A DNA stretch of 64,000 nucleotides from NCBI GenBank assembly GCA_017871115.1, contig JAFCIZ010000007.1, positions 1,736,001 through 1,800,000 on the forward strand, read 5' to 3'. This stretch comes from Cunninghamella blakesleeana. Lineage: Eukaryota; Mucoromycota; Mucoromycetes; Mucorales; Cunninghamellaceae. Below the pieces are notes generated by a model that had not been told where the DNA came from, ran no database searches, and saw only the letters and a program-made list of their open reading frames with translations. Made by a program: the position numbers and the translations under genes. Positions 14,372-27,568 of this stretch are shown in pieces. Position 1 is the stretch's first letter. Each line of letters begins with the position of its first letter.

Positions 14372-16403
14372 TACAACTCCACCTATTATCTTTTGATATA
14401 CATATAGTATATTTTATATTAGTGTTAATGTTTTGTCTACTTTTTTATTATTTTTATTTTTTTATTTTGTTTTGTTTAAAGTAACCATTGTGAAAAAATA
14501 ATAAATATAATAAAAAACGTTAAAACTTTTTAAATGTTGTACAAATTTTATTAAAGAGAGAGAGAGTTAATATATATAATAATGAAGGAAAAAAAAAAGT
14601 ACGTAATAAAAAAGCAAGGTGATTATATTATCAAATATATTATGATAAGGAAAAAAGGTATATAGATAATATCAAAAAATAGTATATTTCTTTTATTTTT
14701 TCCTTGTCTTCTATTTTTATTTTACTTTGAATGTAGATACGCATAATGTTGGAAACCAATCAAAAAGAAGTTTTACTTAACAATGACTTACAATGGTTAA
14801 CGTAAGCCAAGTAACGTGGGAACCCTCATGAAATGTATGTATAAAAAAAAATAGATGCAACTATTTTCTTAAAAAAGTATTTTTGATTGCATTGACATCA
14901 AAATCATTTAATATGGAAAGTTTAAGTATATACGTACTATTTTAGGTCCTGGCGGGGAGATAATATCACAATTCCTCTTCTTTAAAATGATACTTTAGAA
15001 TCAAGCATATACGTATTATTTTGACAGATTGATGCAGTTTATTAAGCTAAGATATATATATATATAATATAAAAACATTAATATTAGGAATTTACACGAA
15101 AAAGCAAAAGAAAAAAGTCAAATTATGATTTAAATTAAAACAAAAAACTTGTATATATCAACATTTAATTTGAGGTTTCTTTTTTAATGATCAGTTTTAT
15201 TGAGTTGTTATAAATTAAAACTTATTTACTGGATTGTATATTAATAATAGAACAGTATGACAGCTTGTTAAAAATATAAATTTACCTATACTTTTTTATT
15301 ATTGTTATTTTTATTTTTATTTAAAAAAAGGTCCCTTACCTTTTTTTCTCTATTTCTTGATGAGTAACTGTATATAGTCTCTCTTTTTTCCATATATAGA
15401 TTTTTAACTTAAAATATATCGCCAATTAAATTTTTCACTATATTAAATGATCATTGATTAAATAAAAATGTTATGATTTTTTATTATTATTTTTATTTTT
15501 TATTTTTGACACTTGTAAAAATGACAAACGATTATCACTAATCCTCTTACAGTTAATAATTATTTCCATTAAATTTATTTTATATTGTGAAATATTTAAG
15601 AAAGAAAAAAATAGTAAATAAACTTTTTTTTTTATCAAATGTAATACAAAAAGTTAAATGATAGGGAAAATAGGGTAGAGAAAAAATGGATTACTTAATA
15701 AATTTTAATATTTGAGTTTATTTCATATAATATTACTTTATATTATTTAATAGAATTGAATAAAAAGATCACTTTCATAGAATCAACCAAAACACTTTTT
15801 ATTTTATTTTTTAAAATAAATTAATATAAATAAAATAGTATTATAGAGCTTTCATAGAGTTTTATTTGTATTAAACCAATAATATTTATAAAACAGTATT
15901 ACATTATAAACTCTCATGGATAACGTAAGCTAACCTTAACGTGTGCAAAATAAAGGATATCAAGTTTTTTTTTTTTATTTCTTTTTTATATTTCTTTTGC
16001 ACTACTTTATTTTTCTTATTTCTTTTGATTTCAAAAAAAGGTTGTTTCCGAGATAGTTATAAAAAGGGAAAGCAAACATGGATTTTCTTTTCATCTTTTG
16101 TACACATAATTAATGAGTGAAAAAAATCATTTATTATTATGACTATTAAATTAAAATACGTATAAAAATGATAATAATTATAAAAAAAAAAAATTACAAA
16201 TCATAATAATAATAATAAATTAGAATATAATACAAATTATAAAAATATAATAATAAAAAAACTACTGTTCATTCTTTTGAATATTTATGTTTATCACAAA
16301 TTCCTAATATATATGTATATGAATATATGAATATTAATTTAATATTATATCTAATCATAAAAAACCCTTTCTTTTTTTTTCATTCTTTTTTCCCTTTTCC
16401 TTT
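13992..16403. other. Long AT-rich intergenic region
   Basis: 2.4 kb without a supported gene, between the hexosaminidase start and the 3' end of the kinase gene. It contains a polypurine-rich stretch just upstream of the hexosaminidase ATG (13995-14110), a (TA)n run at 14336-14370 and a few less AT-rich islands near 14780-14830 and 14940-14970 that may be remnants of older sequence. No open frame worth calling. Confidence 0.5.
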
Positions 16404-18989
16404 TTATTTCTTATTTATTACCTTGAAATTAAAAGAAGGGTCTTGGCGTACAAATGGATGATTAGATAATAATTCTGAAGCTGTTGGTCGATTCTCTGGT
16501 TCTCTATTTATTTAAATTTTTAAATAAGAAAGGGATAAAATAGTATTCAGTATTTCTATATCCCATTAAAAATAGAAATAGTAATATTTAATACTATTGA
16601 TTTTTTTTTTTCATTACACTTCAAGACATCTTTGGATAAATTCTTTAGCTACATCAGGAATATTATCAGGTATTGGAGGTGCTTGTAGTTTTCCAAGCTA
16701 AATAAAATAGAAAATATATATATATATTTAATAATTACATAATTTATAAAAAAAGAATAAAATATATTTTCTTTACTTTCCTTTTTTAAACTACTTACAT
16801 TATATAAAACAGCTAGAATATTAAGGTCTTCCCATGGATGTTTACCTGTAAACATTTCAATTACTGTGCAACCTAAACTCCAAATATCTACTTTAGCTCC
16901 ATAGGGTTTCCCAATGACCACTTCTGGTGCCATCCAATAAATTGAACCTCGCATAGAATTGTTTGAATTGGATTTATAAGCTTCTTCTTGATTACTAATT
17001 TTCGATAATCCAAAGTCTGTAATTTTACAACATCCATCTTCATCTACTAAAATATTTCCACCTTTAATATCCTATATATAAAACGAAAAGAAATGTGATA
17101 AGAAAAATAAATATATAAATGATTTGTAATAATTAATAAATAAAATAAAATAAACAAGTTTATATCAACCGTATGCTTATATCATAGAACTTACTCGATG
17201 TAATATATGTTTTTCATGCAAATATTCCAATCCGACCAATATTTGACGAGTAAAAAATTGAACCAAACGCATATCAAACCCGCCTTTTAATTTAAGAGAA
17301 CTGGCCAAACTACCACCAGGAATATATTCTAAAAAGATGTATAAATGATCCTCTTCTTTATCAATATCATAACCTAAATACTGAACAATGTTTTCGTGTT
17401 CTAAATCGGCAAGTAATTTCATTTCTTGATTTAAGGCTTCCATGGAATCCATTAGTTTTTCATTTTTTAAATCTGATTTACTTGAAGGTATATCGACTTG
17501 TTTTACTGCAATCCATTCACCAGCTTCTACATTTAAAGCGTGGTATACTCTACCGTAAGACCCTTTACCAATTAATCTACCTCTAACCCATTGCATTTTT
17601 GTTGGTCCTAAAAAAAAAATAAAAATAAAAAAAAGATATGATAGAAATGAAACAAAATAAAAATAGCATCAGTATTGTTTTTTTTTTTCTATATGTATTA
17701 TTCTTATTATTATATCTTTTTGTAGTTCCTATATATAATATAATCATAATCATTATTTTTATTACCTCGTTTTTCTACAACTTGTTCATGTGTAGCTGTA
17801 TATGAAGAATGTGCTAAAGGAGATACACGAGGCGTAGCTTGCGTTTGATTTTGAGAACCACCAGGTTTGACTTGTCGAACAGTATGACCCCACAATTTTG
17901 TACTACGACGACGCATCATTTGATTCAATTGAATATTGTCTAAAGATTGGCGCCATGTTTGATGTGCATTACTGGCTACTGCTCTAATGGATATGCGTTT
18001 ATTTGATTTAGCAATGGTTTCTGCAATCATATTATTCTTATTATTGTTATTGTTATTAATATTGTTGTTGTTAATATTATTATTATTGTTTATATTGTTG
18101 TTACTATTAAAGTTATTATTACTAGAATTTATATTGGTATTACTGCTGTTGCTATTATTATTATTATTATTATTTGATTTTTCTACTTCAATTTCTTTAT
18201 CTAGATCATGATCAGGCAAATAGTTATCAATATCACGGTAAAGCTGTTCAATAGAAGGTCTTTCTTGCCAAACATTATTATCATCATACATTCCGTTTTT
18301 TACTTTATTATTATTAATATTTTCATGATCTCCATTGATATTAGTGTGATTATTAGTATTATTTGTATGATTGTAATTATTATTATTATTATTAGGGTAA
18401 TGGTCATATATTTGTTTATTATTGCTATTATTATTAGCTGTATGTATTGGTGACGTTGGTATAAATGAATAGTCTTCATTGGTGTTATTATTAATATTGT
18501 TATTTATAGGCCATAATGTTTCAGCAGGACGTCGAAGTTGTTGCTCATCCATTATTTGATTCGTATCTACAACAGAAGAAGGTAAAGAAGGTGGAGTAGA
18601 TGGTGTGTATAATGGCGGATCCTCTAGTTTTATGCCTTCTAATCTACGATTTGAATCATGTAATGGATTATTATCTGTTGAGGAGGGTGGTGTAGGTAAT
18701 GGTGGATCAGTTAATCGGATACCTTGTACTTTAGGATTAATTTCAGACGGTGAATGATCAGATAAAGGAGGTGTTGATCTTTTTGGTATTTGTATAATAT
18801 TATTAGTGGTATCTTGTATTTGATTAGGTATTATTGCTGTTGTTCCTGAATGTGTTGTGGTTTGTGTTTCATAGACAGGTCTAAAATTAAGCGGAAAGGA
18901 GGATAATAACAAATAAAAACAAAAGTAATAAATAAATAAGGTTTCATATCTATTTTTATGTCATTTCTTTTTTCTTTCTATTATAATAC

Positions 18990-19033
<44 letters not shown>

Positions 19034-20634
19034 AAAAATTACCTTTGAGGTGAATACCTTGAATAATCATTAAAAGGAGTTGATCCATGATACATATCAA
19101 TAGGCTTTACTAATATTCGATTGGTAACATTATGGTCAGATGTTTTACATATGTTGATCAAGCCTTCATTACTTAATGGAGTATCTAGAATAAATATAAA
19201 TAAATGAAACATGACTAATATAAAATTGCATTATATGCGTTATTTTATTGTACCTGGGTGATTTCCATTTTCGTGATAGTAAGAATAACCTCTGATATCG
19301 CCAACCAATCCAACTTTTTCGAGTATTGCACGCATTATTTGCTGATAATCAACCACATCGTTTAAGACCAAACCAAAAAATGTGTCTGAATCAGTTGTAA
19401 CTTGAATACGATATTCCTGTTGCTGTTGCTGTTGTGGCGGTGGCAGTGGCGGTGAAGGTGTTATAACAGGATCCTTAATAATAATTATAATAAAAAGGAA
19501 AGGTAAAAAAAAGAAACATTATGTATATAAAGTTAATATCAAATTAATATACATAGATTTATATACATATATATGAATATATATATTTGTATTAATATAA
19601 ATTTCTATTACCAAGGTAGTTTGCATACGTTTTCCAGCGATTTTCCATTCATTATTTGAGTTTATAGGTGGATTTATAGGTGGTTCTATAGTAATAGGAG
19701 ACGTTTGTAAAGATGAAGTTGAAGATGCAGGATTAGATGAAGGAGATGTTGATAAATAGGAAGTTGGATGAGTAGTTCGACTGGATGGAGAGACGGCACT
19801 ATTATTAGATCCACGGCTACGTCGAGAAGAATTTCCATATGTATAAGATTCTAATAATCTGGAGACGTTACTAGTATTAGAAGTTGTACGTTCAGGGATA
19901 AGGGGTCGTATATAATCATAACCATCCATTCCAACATTATTACTATTGATATCAGTAACTGTTGCTGTTGTTGTTATATTATTATTATGGTCAATCATCA
20001 TATGAGGTACAACACGGCGAGGTGGTATAACTATTTGAGGTCTTTCAGGTGGACGATATCGTTGTGTTTGTCGTAAAGTATTTGTTGATATTAGGTATTC
20101 TTGATATAGATTAGAACTAATGGTTGTAGAATAAGACTATAATACAAAGGATGATAGAGTATTTTAGTTTTACAATAGTAGTATTAATAGCAGTAATATA
20201 AAAATAATAGTATTTTTATTATTTATCTTTTTGTAATTATAACTATAATATACCTGTTGTTCATTTTGATTTTTTAGTTCTTGAATTGATATAGAAAGTC
20301 GTTGTAGCTCAGGAACTGCTGTAACTGTTTCTGGTATAAGTCGTATAAGATCATTAATAGTAATATTAAGAAACTTTTCGCCTTGAATATCATTTGCTAA
20401 ATGGAATATTATAAAAAATGATAATATAAAAACAAAAGTAAATAAATAATCGTTTATTAAAAAATATTCATAAATGGTATTACCTTTGAAATAAGGAATT
20501 AAAAGTCTATAGCCTTGTCTTTCTAACCATAAGCTAACTCTTTCTAAAGACCAATTACTGTATATGTTTATTGGGCGATTCATTCTATCTGTAACTGATC
20601 TAATACATTGCGTTTCATCAATCCCAACCACCAT
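16404..20634 (-). CDS. MAP kinase kinase kinase with SAM and RA-like domains (Ste11/Byr2/Bck1 class)
   Basis: Serine/threonine kinase expected to head a MAPK cascade. Ten exons: 20634-20484, 20396-20254, 20136-19612, 19473-19254, 19184-19043, 18880-17766, 17607-17195, 17071-16799, 16697-16618 and 16503-16404. The frame is about 1,053 residues. An N-terminal SAM-like domain (about 28-95, starting NWSLERVSLWLERQGY) is followed by Pro/Ser/Asn-rich linkers and an RA/ubiquitin-like domain (about 293-375, EYRIQVTTDSDTFFG). A very Asn-rich disordered stretch follows, then the C-terminal kinase: glycine loop GKGSYGRV (779-786), Lys801 in AVKQV, catalytic HRDIKGGN (Asp904), DFG (Asp922) and MAPEV. The SAM-RA layout is Ste11/Byr2-like, while the kinase opening WVRGRLIGKGSYGRVYHALN looks closer to Bck1/Mkh1. 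The exon 7/8 junction lies between Arg and Asp of HRD. The last exon could end slightly differently, because the stop is read through a possible splice donor. Confidence 0.87.
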
Positions 20635-21165
20635 TATTATTATTATTTTTAAAAATAATAATAAAAAAAATAGGCGGTGTGGATTATATATATATTTATA
20701 TATACTTTTTACAAAAAAAGTAAGAAAACAGTAAGAAAAAGAGGAGTAAAAAAAAAAAAAAGAAAATTAAGCTTCAAAAAATTTATTAAATAGAGCCGGC
20801 CTTTGAAATACTTTAGCACACAACTGCTAATAAAATATTATTATGCTTAATTAACTATTATATTTATATTTTTTAAGCAATGTTCATCTTCTTTTATAAT
20901 GTATGTGTAGCAAAATTTTTATTTAAATATATTATGTTTTGCTAAAAGATTATCAATTTATAAAAAAAATTATTGCCTTTGTGTTTTATACTATGAATAA
21001 ATTAAATGATATTTAATTTTTGTTTTATGAATGAGCGAAGCACTGATATAAAAAAAGCAAAAAGAAAAAGCTACTCTTTACTTGCAATAAATATAATATA
21101 AAGAGTGCTTTTTTCTTTTCCTTTTTATTTTTATTATACCCAATTAAAGAAAAAAAATAAATTAA

Positions 21166-21430
21166 AATGGAATTAATCGATATTTTATTATTATCAACAC
21201 TATTATTACTATATTTATCGAGTTATGTGAGTGGTTAAATCGATAAATATTCAAATCAAACAAATAATTCAGAAACACGAGTTATTTTGATAGAATTACA
21301 AATATTATTCATTGATATAATACGCAATTAGTTCGCCGTTATAATGTAGAATCGAATCTATGTGCAGAAACAATTTAATGGATAGTATATTATAACAGCA
21401 ATAATGATAATTGGTAAAATAAAACAATAT
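21166..21430 (+). pseudogene. Possible remnant of a small secreted-protein gene
   Basis: An ATG at 21166 opens MELIDILLLSTLLLLYLSSY, a convincing signal-peptide-like segment. It is followed at once by GTGAGT, a strong splice-donor sequence, and otherwise by a stop. About 80-200 bp downstream, one frame reads patches such as YNTQLVRRYNVESNLCAE and WIVYYNSNNDNW, separated by stop codons. That looks like a decayed exon rather than random AT-rich DNA. I do not recognise the parent protein. An intact gene with more introns is possible but I could not assemble one. Confidence 0.22.
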
Positions 21431-21875
21431 TTATTTAAAAAATAAGATAATAACAGCAATCAATGCTAAAAAATTCTGCTTTTCTAATTTTTTTTTTTAA
21501 AAAAAAATCTCTTTCGTTACGTCCAATTCCGCACTTGTATTTAAAAAAAAAAAAAAACTTGATTTATATATTATATGTTATCTACACGGAACAAAAATAA
21601 ATTCGAAAATAAAAAAATTGTATTACTAGTTGATTTTTCTTTTTAAATAAAAACATAGTCATGCTGATCTTTTATGTACTTGGCTATTTATTATCTTTAT
21701 TTTATTAATTAATACAGTGTTATGAAATGCTTAAAATTCTTGTCAAAATTTTTTATTGATATAAAAATAAAAATGTTATTTTATTTTATTTCATAGAATG
21801 TAGATATATAAATATAAAAATAAGTAAATAAACGATAATAAACAAGTATTCATCTAGGATATACGCTATTATAGC

Positions 21876-21911
21876 CATTTTCATTTTCATTTTCATTTTC
21901 ATTTTCATTTT
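21876..21911. repeat. (CATTTT)6 hexanucleotide microsatellite
   Basis: Six perfect CATTTT units, i.e. AAAATG on the coding strand of the GRAM-VASt gene. The array ends exactly at the base next to that gene's stop codon (21912-21914), so it forms the start of its 3' untranslated region. Confidence 0.9.
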
Positions 21912-23206
21912 TCACGACGCCAAATTTTGTAAAAGATTTTGACGTTGTTTTCTTACAGCCTTATGTACCTGATCTATACTATTTTCTGTACGATAAACCA
22001 TTTTTTCTAATTCCATAATATGTTGTTTTAAAAATTCAGGAGATACTTTTCCTTGATGTTTAAAATGTTCAGTTAAAATATAATTACTATTCATATTAGG
22101 ATGTTGATCATTTTTGTTCTTTTTATTTTCATTATTATTATGTTGTTTTTGAGAATGATCCAATTGATTTAACCAGTGCCACATAGAATCTACGTCATCG
22201 TGATGTTGATCTCTCCAAATATCTAAGGGGGAAGAAGATGATGATTTCTTTTCGTGAGATTGATAAAAATTCGAGAAAAAAGAAGATGATGAAGAAGATG
22301 AAGATGATTGATCATTATGAGAATGCAAAGTATAAAGTTGATCACCCATATAAGCCATTTTTAAAGCAATATATAAATTGATCATGACCATTAGTACAAG
22401 ACAAACCATTGTACATTGAGCAATAGAAATAGATGATGATCCCAAGTCGCTTATCATTTGAATAATATCGGATGAAGCACTTGAGAGCATACCAAGTATA
22501 CCATTTTTATTGGATGATTGATTGTTATTGCTATTACTATTGCTGTTGTTATTGGCGTCCTTTCCATTAATGTTATAGTTATTTGATAAACGGGATTGTG
22601 TTTTTCTCTTATGTCGATGTTTTTTAGCTCGTGATGAAGTAGACGACCCATGTGATTTTGATTCTGTATATTGACGTATAGCTGTATCTAGCCTTTTATA
22701 ATAATTCACTTGACCAAATATGGATGCTTTTTCAATAGTAGCTAAATAAATAATAATGGGATATAAGATGAATAAAAATAAAGGTAAATAACAATTTCTT
22801 GGTTATGCATCTGAGTTTGATATATCTTTTTATATATTATTATCAAATTATTTATTAATGCATTACATTTTAGCCAAGATGATCTTGAAAAAGGAACTTG
22901 AACTGTTACTAACATTCTTACACAACCTTGCCCAGCCCATGAAATACATACTCTTGTTTTAACACAGAACGAATTACCAGAAGGTACATCAGGAGTATGA
23001 CAGGTTATTTGTTGAGTAATGGAATTTTTAAGGTCCAAGTGGGTTAATTCTTCTTTAAGTAAACATTTGGTTGTTTTAGGTCCGATGGATCCGCCAAGAT
23101 ATTTTGTGTAAGACATTTCACGACTAAATGGTACATTATCACCTTTACACCAAGCTCCAATAACGACATCTAAAAATTATTATTATTATTAGTATTATAA
23201 ACCAGA

Positions 23207-23238
<32 letters not shown>

Positions 23239-25080
23239 TTAATAAGCATATATATATAAAAATAGGTAAACGAGATTTATTATTATTATTTTTTCATCTA
23301 TATACCCATTTATTAATATAAAATTTTACCTGTATTTTTTTCAATATCAATAAGGAATTTTTTAACAAAGTCACTTTGGTATAAAAGATTATATAAAGTC
23401 TCCATAGAACAATGATAAGTTTGATCCATAACAACATTAGGGTAATGATCTTCTGCATTTTTAACACATTGACAATCGGTGGTTGGCTTAGATTGAGAAG
23501 TTTGAGATTGTTTTGAAATTGAAGATAATCCATTTGATTCACTTTTTATATCTGATTGATTATTAATTGCTGTTTTATCATGACTATTATTGTTGTTATT
23601 ATCATGAGGATGGGGATGATGAGTTGAGATCTGATTGACATGATTTTGATTTGGTAATGGTACTTCTGAAGCATTTTGCATAAGGGTTAATGATTCTGTA
23701 CTTGGACGAGGACCAGCCTCGGATATAGCACGGCGTCTAGCGGCTTCATTTTCTTCATGAGATTGTTGTTTAGGAATTGGTAGAGAAGCTAATGAAGACT
23801 GTCGTTCTATAGGTGAATATACATAGTATAAAATTGGTGATTAGTTTTCATTACTATTATCATAATCCTTTTAAAGCAGATGAACATACCCCTCTTTATT
23901 TTATTTTATTTATTTATTTACCGTCATGCCATTGTTCGTTAGATGAAGATAATAAATCATGTTGATAGGGTTTTTTTCCATTAAAATCACGATCATCTTT
24001 TTCATCCCATTGAGAAAGAGATAAACTATCATCTGAAAGAAGTGATTGATCATCAAAACTATCGTTTGTGTCTTTTGTTGTACTATTCATAGACATTGTT
24101 GATCGAAGTGGTGATTTCCATATTTCCATCATTTGTTCGTAAGCTTGTTCTCTTGATAAAAAGGAGGCAAAGAAATGCTGTTTTTTTTTTTTTAAAAAAA
24201 AAAAAAAAGAAATAAAATAAGAATAAAATGGTTTAAAACTATATTATCACCATCGTTATCATCATTATCAATGATATAATTTTTATTATTATTACCTTGG
24301 ATTGATGAGTTGATATTTGTATAGCGTTTGGAATAAAAATAGCGGTTGTTTTCTTTTCAATCTCAACTATATCGGAGAAGGCAATAACTAACTGAAATCA
24401 AAAAAAGGTACAGACAGAAATAGGTATAAATGTATTAATAAATAGATTATTACTATTGTAATAATTATACTATAAAAAGGAGCAGAAATAAACACACTTA
24501 CATTAGTTACCCAACCAAAAATATTAGAATTAAAACATATGTATCGTTGCGAAATATAGATTCTTCCTTGTAACAATATATCCTTTTGTAAAGCACAACC
24601 ATAATCTAAAATAAGTTGTTTTTTTTTTTAATCAAACAATCAAATAAATAAACAATTACGTCAATAAACAAACAAAAAATGATGATGACGATGATTATTT
24701 ATTTATTTATATTATTTTATTTTACCTTCAATTAAATGATCCTCTTCAGGTATACTTTTAAACAGAGTATGAAACTCTTTATTTCTTTTTTCACTCGCTA
24801 AACGAGAGGATTTGGAGGTATCAACAGTTGTTAAAGAAGAAGTATTATCTAATACAAAATCAGATTGTGTTTCTATTGATTGACTTTTTGATTTTTTTTT
24901 TGAAGATTTAAAAGAAGTAGATAAACTTGGTTGTGAACGTTGTAAAGTCAAACCTTTTCTTGGGACTTCTAAGCCAGAGAGGCTTGACCTCCGTTCAGAT
25001 GATATAACTGGGCGTGGTAAGCTATTTGTACTTGCATTAGCTTTAAGTGTTTGCTGTAATTCTGAGTATGGTGATGTCAT
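21912..25080 (-). CDS. GRAM and VASt domain membrane protein (Lam/Ysp-like sterol transfer protein)
   Basis: Probable lipid-transfer protein anchored at ER-plasma membrane contacts, as known for yeast Lam/Ysp and animal GRAMD1 proteins. Seven exons: 25080-24726, 24605-24502, 24391-24296, 24177-23922, 23806-23330, 23169-22867 and 22741-21912, about 806 residues. A Ser-rich N-terminus leads into a GRAM domain spanning exons 1-4 (FHTLFKSIPEEDHLIEDYGC, GRIYISQRYICFNSNIFGW, FSDIVEIEKK, FFASFLSREQAYEQM). After a disordered linker comes the VASt/StART-like domain (about 385-555; GAWCKGDNVPFSREMSYTK and the CHTPDVPSGNSF segment). A basic patch (KKHRHKRK) and a single membrane span at about residues 637-659 precede a C-terminal segment predicted to be helical. 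The ATG at 25080 is preferred, because the upstream extension in that frame has no ATG. Sterol specificity is inferred from the family. Confidence 0.88.
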
Positions 25081-27568
25081 TATATATGTATATATATTAC
25101 TTGAAGGTATCAATCATGAGATAGTAAGAAATAATATAAAAAGTGAAAAAAAAAAAAGAGAGAGAGAGAGAGAAAGAGAAAGTAAAAAAAATAAAATTCA
25201 GTTTTTTTATATATAAAAAAGGAGAATGAAGAGTGAAAAAAGTGACTAAAAATAGAACATTAGAGAAATAGGGCCTATTTTGGTAATCATATATTGTGAT
25301 AATAAATATAATTATTTTCCCTCCCTTTATAAAACGCTGTTGTCAATTAATTTATTAAATGCCATAATAATAATAAACTGAGATTATTTTAATTATAATC
25401 ATAGCTAATAGGTATGATATTTATAGATTGAATAGTCGATCGATATTTCTTTTTTTATTTTATGCAAAATACATAAGTTTGTCATTATACTAGGATCGAT
25501 ACCTTCCTTGACATTTATTTTATTTATAATAAATACGTACACTTGTGTACATATATATGTTTATTTATTTCAAACGTTCATTAGTTTATATATATAATAA
25601 TAATAATAATATTAATATTCAAAATAATAAAAGAATAAAAATGTGATCATAGTAATAAAAATCAATTACAAAGTTAGTCAAACAAGATAAAGTTGATGTA
25701 CGTAAAAGATTTGATTGGAGACTTGATTTACTTGAAATATTTCCCATTCATTATTTGTATTCCATTTATTTGTGCGACCCCAACCCCGAGGAACTCATTA
25801 TGGATATAATAAAAATATTCACATTAGTATTTAATAAAAGTTCATAATCTTGAATATTATATGACCATTACTATCAACCTTTATTCGACATAGTATTATT
25901 TTCTTTTGCCCATACTATCTATATACCATTATTTATTTTTTTATTAATGAACTAAATGACTAGTTACTTCTTTTTTTTAAAAAAAAAAAAACTGTTCAAG
26001 AATTAGATTTACGTTGATTCGTTCCAAACTTCAAACATATTACAGTGTACATTTCATACATATAACAAGCATACTTTTAAGTATATGTAACATTATTTTC
26101 GCTATAAATAAAAATAAAAAATACATATGGGCATGAAAATTAATTAACACAATATATAAATTACCACTTTTCTATTTTAATAAATGTATGTTATTTATTT
26201 GTAGTATTTCAGAAACACTCATTCAATTTTATTTTCTGTATTATTCGTTAAAACTCAATAAGTTTAAGTGAATCGCTTGGTAATAATGTACTAATAAACT
26301 TTTTTAGGAATTTGGACCTTTATTTTTTTTTTTTTTTTACTTGTAAAACTTTAATGATACTGGTAATGGAAATTACTGATTTACTTTTTTTCACACTTAA
26401 AAATAAAATAAATTATAATAAAATAACAAGTACTACGTATTATAGTTGTAAAGTGTAACCCCTGTTGTTTTTACTTTTATTATTGCCATTTTCCCATAAC
26501 TTTACCATATAAAACTAAACAAAGCAGCGGTGGAATCAAAATTTTTAAATACTGGAAAAAAAATATTTGCAATAGACCATTTTCCTTATTAAAAAACTAA
26601 TATACTCTAGTTAGCAACAGTTAATATAATAATCTGTAATAATATATCTATTGAAGATAATTATTTGAGATCTAAAATAAGTAGAAATTGTAATAAAAAT
26701 GAAATGTTAACAACAGTCAATGATTAAACTAAAAATTAAAAAATAATAATTGTTACTTAATAGTGTATAAATTTACATATTTCGTTATTTTTTTTGAATA
26801 AGTTATTGCTAATAATAATGCTTCTACGTATAACCATTATATAGCATCGATGATAAAAAGGATCGTTTATCTAAATTCAAAGTTAAATTCTGTAGCAGTA
26901 AAGGTTCAACTTTCTTTTCAAAAATAAAAATAAAAGTAGAGGCCACCAACGGGAGATTGAGAATGATGCATGAATTTCTTTTTTTAGAATTCTTTATCAG
27001 AATAACTATCGGGAACGGCAATCTACTTTCTACTGGCATATGTAATATTTTTTTTTGTACACCATATTAAATTTTTTACAAAGCTATTTCTGAAATCTCC
27101 ATTTACGTGGGATATATGATTCCTTTCTGGTAAGTATTCACACATTATATCTGCATGGAACTAGCACATATATTAGATAACATTTAAATTTGAAGAAGTT
27201 AAAATATGGATTGGACCCTTTTTTTAATATTTACTTTGATATTTCTATACATCTAATATATAGTTTATATCAGATTTGTGATAACTTTAATATTATAATT
27301 AAAATATATGAATGAACCTTTACCTATGGGAAAGGTAAGAGCTAATGTGTAAACATCAAGACAATATGAGTTTATTAAAAAAAATTTAAATACTAGTTTT
27401 TTTTTTAAAAAATTAAAAGGCCGCCTTTTTTTTTTTTTTTTTTTTTTTTGAAAAAACTCGACTTGCAATAAAATCTCCCTTTCTCTTCATTTTTTTTTCT
27501 TTTGTTCATACTTTTAAAAAAATATCTATTGTATATATTAGTATATATTTATTTATTGATATCTTTTA
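25081..27568. other. Long divergent intergenic region
   Basis: 2.5 kb between the head-to-head GRAM-VASt and Trs65-like genes. A GA-rich tract (25146-25190) lies just upstream of the GRAM-VASt ATG. A small GC-richer island at 25770-25800 reads, on the minus strand, as part of an open stretch beginning PRGWGRTNKWNTNNEWEIF and may be a decayed exon. A minus-strand open frame at 26824-27039 is unrecognised, lacks codon or context support, and is not called. A 22-base T run lies near 27428-27449. Confidence 0.5.

Larger units (their letters stand above)
20635..21911. other. Intergenic region with a possible gene remnant
   Basis: 1.3 kb between the kinase start and the 3' end of the GRAM-VASt gene. 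Mostly AT-rich. It includes the possible broken secreted-protein gene described separately and a hexanucleotide repeat at its right edge. Confidence 0.5.

Noticed and set aside
17987..18453. Plus-strand Leu/Ile-rich frames opposite the kinase linker
   Set aside because: They are the complement of the Asn codon repeats in the MAPKKK gene.
26824..27039. Minus-strand 71-codon open frame
   Set aside because: Hydrophobic sequence with no recognised family, no leader features and no neighbouring exon that extends it sensibly.
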